From NCBI RefSeq assembly GCF_002563715.1, contig NZ_PDJJ01000001.1:1-64000 (forward strand): DNA of 64,000 bases. The letters run 5' to 3'. Source of the DNA: Isoptericola jiangsuensis. GTDB taxonomy: Bacteria > Actinomycetota > Actinomycetes > Actinomycetales > Cellulomonadaceae. Below the pieces are notes generated by a model. That model had not been told where the DNA came from. It did not search any database and was given only the letters and a program-made list of their open reading frames with translations. Shown here one piece after another: positions 62,234-64,000 of the stretch. Every line of letters starts with the position of its first letter. Positions within the stretch are counted from its first letter, which is position 1. Position numbers and translations under genes: made by a program.

Positions 62234-64000
62234 GTGGCACAGCGATCCGACGGCGCCTACGACGCCGGGAACATCACCGTCCTCGAGGGTCTCGAGGCGG
62301 TCCGCAAGCGACCCGGCATGTACATCGGGTCCACCGGCGAGCGAGGCCTGCACCACCTCGTGTACGAGGTCGTCGACAACTCGGTGGACGAGGCGCTGGC
62401 CGGGCACGCGGACACGATCGACGTGACGCTGCTCGCCGACGGCGGCGTGCGCGTCCGCGACAACGGTCGTGGCATCCCGGTGGCCATGCACCCGACGGAG
62501 GGCAAGCCGACCGTCGAGGTCGTCATGACGATCCTGCACGCCGGCGGCAAGTTCGGTGGCGGCGGGTACGCGGTCTCGGGCGGTCTGCACGGCGTGGGCA
62601 TCTCCGTGGTCAACGCGCTGTCGACGCGCGTGGTGACCGAGGTGCAGCGCGACGGTCACGCGTGGCGCCAGGAGTTCGCGGACGGCGGCAACCCGGTCAC
62701 GGGCCTGGAGCAGCTCGGCGAGTCCACGCAGACGGGCACCACGCAGACGTTCTGGGCCGACCCCGGCATCTTCGAGACGACGGTCTACGACTTCGAGACC
62801 CTGCGGTCGCGGTTCCAGCAGATGGCGTTCCTCAACAAGGGCCTGCGCATCACGCTGACCGACGAGCGCGTCGAGCACGTGTCCGGTCCGGACGAGGTCA
62901 CGGGCACGCTGGACTCGCGCGACGTGGTGGCCGCGCTGGCCGCGCAGGACGAGGACGCCACGGCCTCCCCGGACGACGCGGTGCACGACGCCGAGTCGGT
63001 CGCCGGTCCGGTGCGCACGGTCACCTTCAAGTACGACGGCGGTCTGACGGACTACGTCCGGCACATCAACGGCGCGAAGAAGGCCGAGATCGTCCACCCC
63101 GAGGTCATCGACATCGAGGCGGAGGACACGGAGGCGACCATCTCCGTGGAGATCGCGATGCAGTGGACGACGGCGTACAGCGAGTCGGTGCACACCTTCG
63201 CGAACACGATCTCGACGACGGAGGGCGGCACGCACGAGGAGGGCTTCCGTGCGGCGCTGACGACGCTCGTCAACAGCTACGCCCGGGAGAAGGGGATCCT
63301 CAAGGAGAAGGAGGAGAACCTCACGGGCGACGACATCCGCGAGGGCCTCACGGCGGTGCTCAGCGTGAAGCTCGGCGAGCCGCAGTTCGAGGGCCAGACG
63401 AAGACGAAGCTCGGCAACACCGAGGCGAAGTCGTTCGTGCAGCGGGTGGTCCGGGAGCGTCTGGTCGACTGGTTCGACTCGCACCCCAACGAGGCGCGCG
63501 ACGTGATCCGCAAGGCGATCTCGGCGTCGCAGGCCCGCATCGCGGCCCGCAAGGCGCGCGAGGCGACCCGGCGCAAGGGCATCCTCAGCTCGGGCGGCAT
63601 GCCCGGCAAGCTGAAGGACTGCCAGTCGGGCCGTCCGGAGGAGTGCGAGATCTACATCGTCGAGGGTGACTCGGCGGGCGGTTCCGCGGTTCGCGGCCGC
63701 GACCCGCACCACCAGGCGATCCTGCCGCTGCGCGGCAAGATCCTCAACGTGGAGCGGGCGCGCCTGGACAAGGCGCTGTCGAACGCCGAGGTGCAGGCGC
63801 TGATCACGGCGTTCGGCACGGGCATCGGCGAGGACTTCGACATCGCGCGGCTGCGGTACCACAAGATCGTGCTCATGGCCGACGCCGACGTCGACGGCCA
63901 GCACATCTGCACGCTGCTCCTCACGCTGCTGTTCCGCTACATGCGTCCGCTCATCGAGCACGGGCACGTGTACCTCGCCCAGCCGCCGCTGTACCGGCTC
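62234..64000 (+). CDS. gyrB: DNA gyrase subunit B, partial at window end
   Basis: 589 codons are visible; the frame is open to the last base, so the C-terminus is cut off by the window. The GHKL ATPase contains [25 protein letters not shown] and [15 protein letters not shown]. The transducer domain holds the [16 protein letters not shown] block. The Toprim domain has [14 protein letters not shown] and [18 protein letters not shown] 62234 is chosen 11 bases after GAGGAG; GTG 62222 is an alternative. It introduces negative supercoils with GyrA, whose gene should follow. Confidence 0.96.
   Translation, partial: MAQRSDGAYDAGNITVLEGLEAVRKRPGMYIGSTGERGLHHLVYEVVDNSVDEALAGHADTIDVTLLADGGVRVRDNGRGIPVAMHPTEGKPTVEVVMTILHAGGKFGGGGYAVSGGLHGVGISVVNALSTRVVTEVQRDGHAWRQEFADGGNPVTGLEQLGESTQTGTTQTFWADPGIFETTVYDFETLRSRFQQMAFLNKGLRITLTDERVEHVSGPDEVTGTLDSRDVVAALAAQDEDATASPDDAVHDAESVAGPVRTVTFKYDGGLTDYVRHINGAKKAEIVHPEVIDIEAEDTEATISVEIAMQWTTAYSESVHTFANTISTTEGGTHEEGFRAALTTLVNSYAREKGILKEKEENLTGDDIREGLTAVLSVKLGEPQFEGQTKTKLGNTEAKSFVQRVVRERLVDWFDSHPNEARDVIRKAISASQARIAARKAREATRRKGILSSGGMPGKLKDCQSGRPEECEIYIVEGDSAGGSAVRGRDPHHQAILPLRGKILNVERARLDKALSNAEVQALITAFGTGIGEDFDIARLRYHKIVLMADADVDGQHICTLLLTLLFRYMRPLIEHGHVYLAQPPLYRL

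Noticed and set aside
1..64000. tRNA or rRNA genes
   Set aside because: I looked for T-arm GGTTCRA-type and CCA-end patterns with cloverleaf spacing and for conserved rRNA blocks and found none I could support.
1..64000. Insertion sequences or prophage
   Set aside because: No transposase, integrase or phage structural protein is recognisable in any frame; the accessory genes look chromosomal.

Overview
The window comes from a very GC-rich actinobacterium. The third codon positions are almost all G or C, many starts are GTG, and the ribosome sites are AGGAGG-like. The gene order rpmH-dnaA-dnaN-gnd-recF-dciA-gyrB, with parAB on the other arm, is the actinobacterial chromosome origin. I infer Micrococcales, perhaps near Cellulomonas or Cellulosimicrobium, but no rRNA is present to settle this.

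Layout. Positions 1-12.5 kb are accessory: the end of a MATE pump, a frameshifted amino-acid permease, a frameshifted DrrAB-like exporter with a divergent TetR regulator, an orphan ketosynthase, a secreted subtilase with a divergent regulator, tag, and a DoxX-like protein. 12.5-21.6 kb holds a ZIP transporter, an App1-type phosphatase, a small membrane protein with TetR, plsC, an NYN/OST-HTH protein, an LPxTG surface protein with a Thr-Pro stalk, and a large LuxR-type regulator. 21.7-25.4 kb is methionine synthesis: a SAM riboswitch, metF and metE. 25.5-26.9 kb has a SRPBCC/ArsR pair and an hsp20 behind a CIRCE operator. 27-33.5 kb is a conserved block, rplI-rpsR-ssb-rpsF, a PASTA penicillin-binding protein, padR and ino1, matching the Mycobacterium tuberculosis Rv0046c-Rv0056 neighbourhood.

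Between ino1 and three MFS transporters lies a 0.6-kb non-coding array of short repeats in strict 10/20-bp register, with a large inverted repeat inside it. From 38.3 kb the order again follows the mycobacterial origin region: CCA transferase, NUDIX, DUF6049 protein, murJ, a separate pseudokinase, trxB, trxA, parB, parA, rsmG, jag, yidC, yidD, rnpA, rpmH, then oriC. The sigM and cwlM genes found there in M. tuberculosis are absent. In the cwlM position is about 1.3 kb without a credible gene, carrying minisatellites and parS. Seven parS sites lie within 48.4-52.6 kb.

How the genes work together. The right half combines replication start (dnaA, dnaN, oriC, recF, dciA, gyrB), origin segregation (parABS), membrane insertion (yidC/yidD), cell-wall precursor export (murJ with its pseudokinase) and redox control (trxBA behind a SigR-type promoter). 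Frameshifts cluster only in the first 4 kb. They may be sequencing errors or gene decay.
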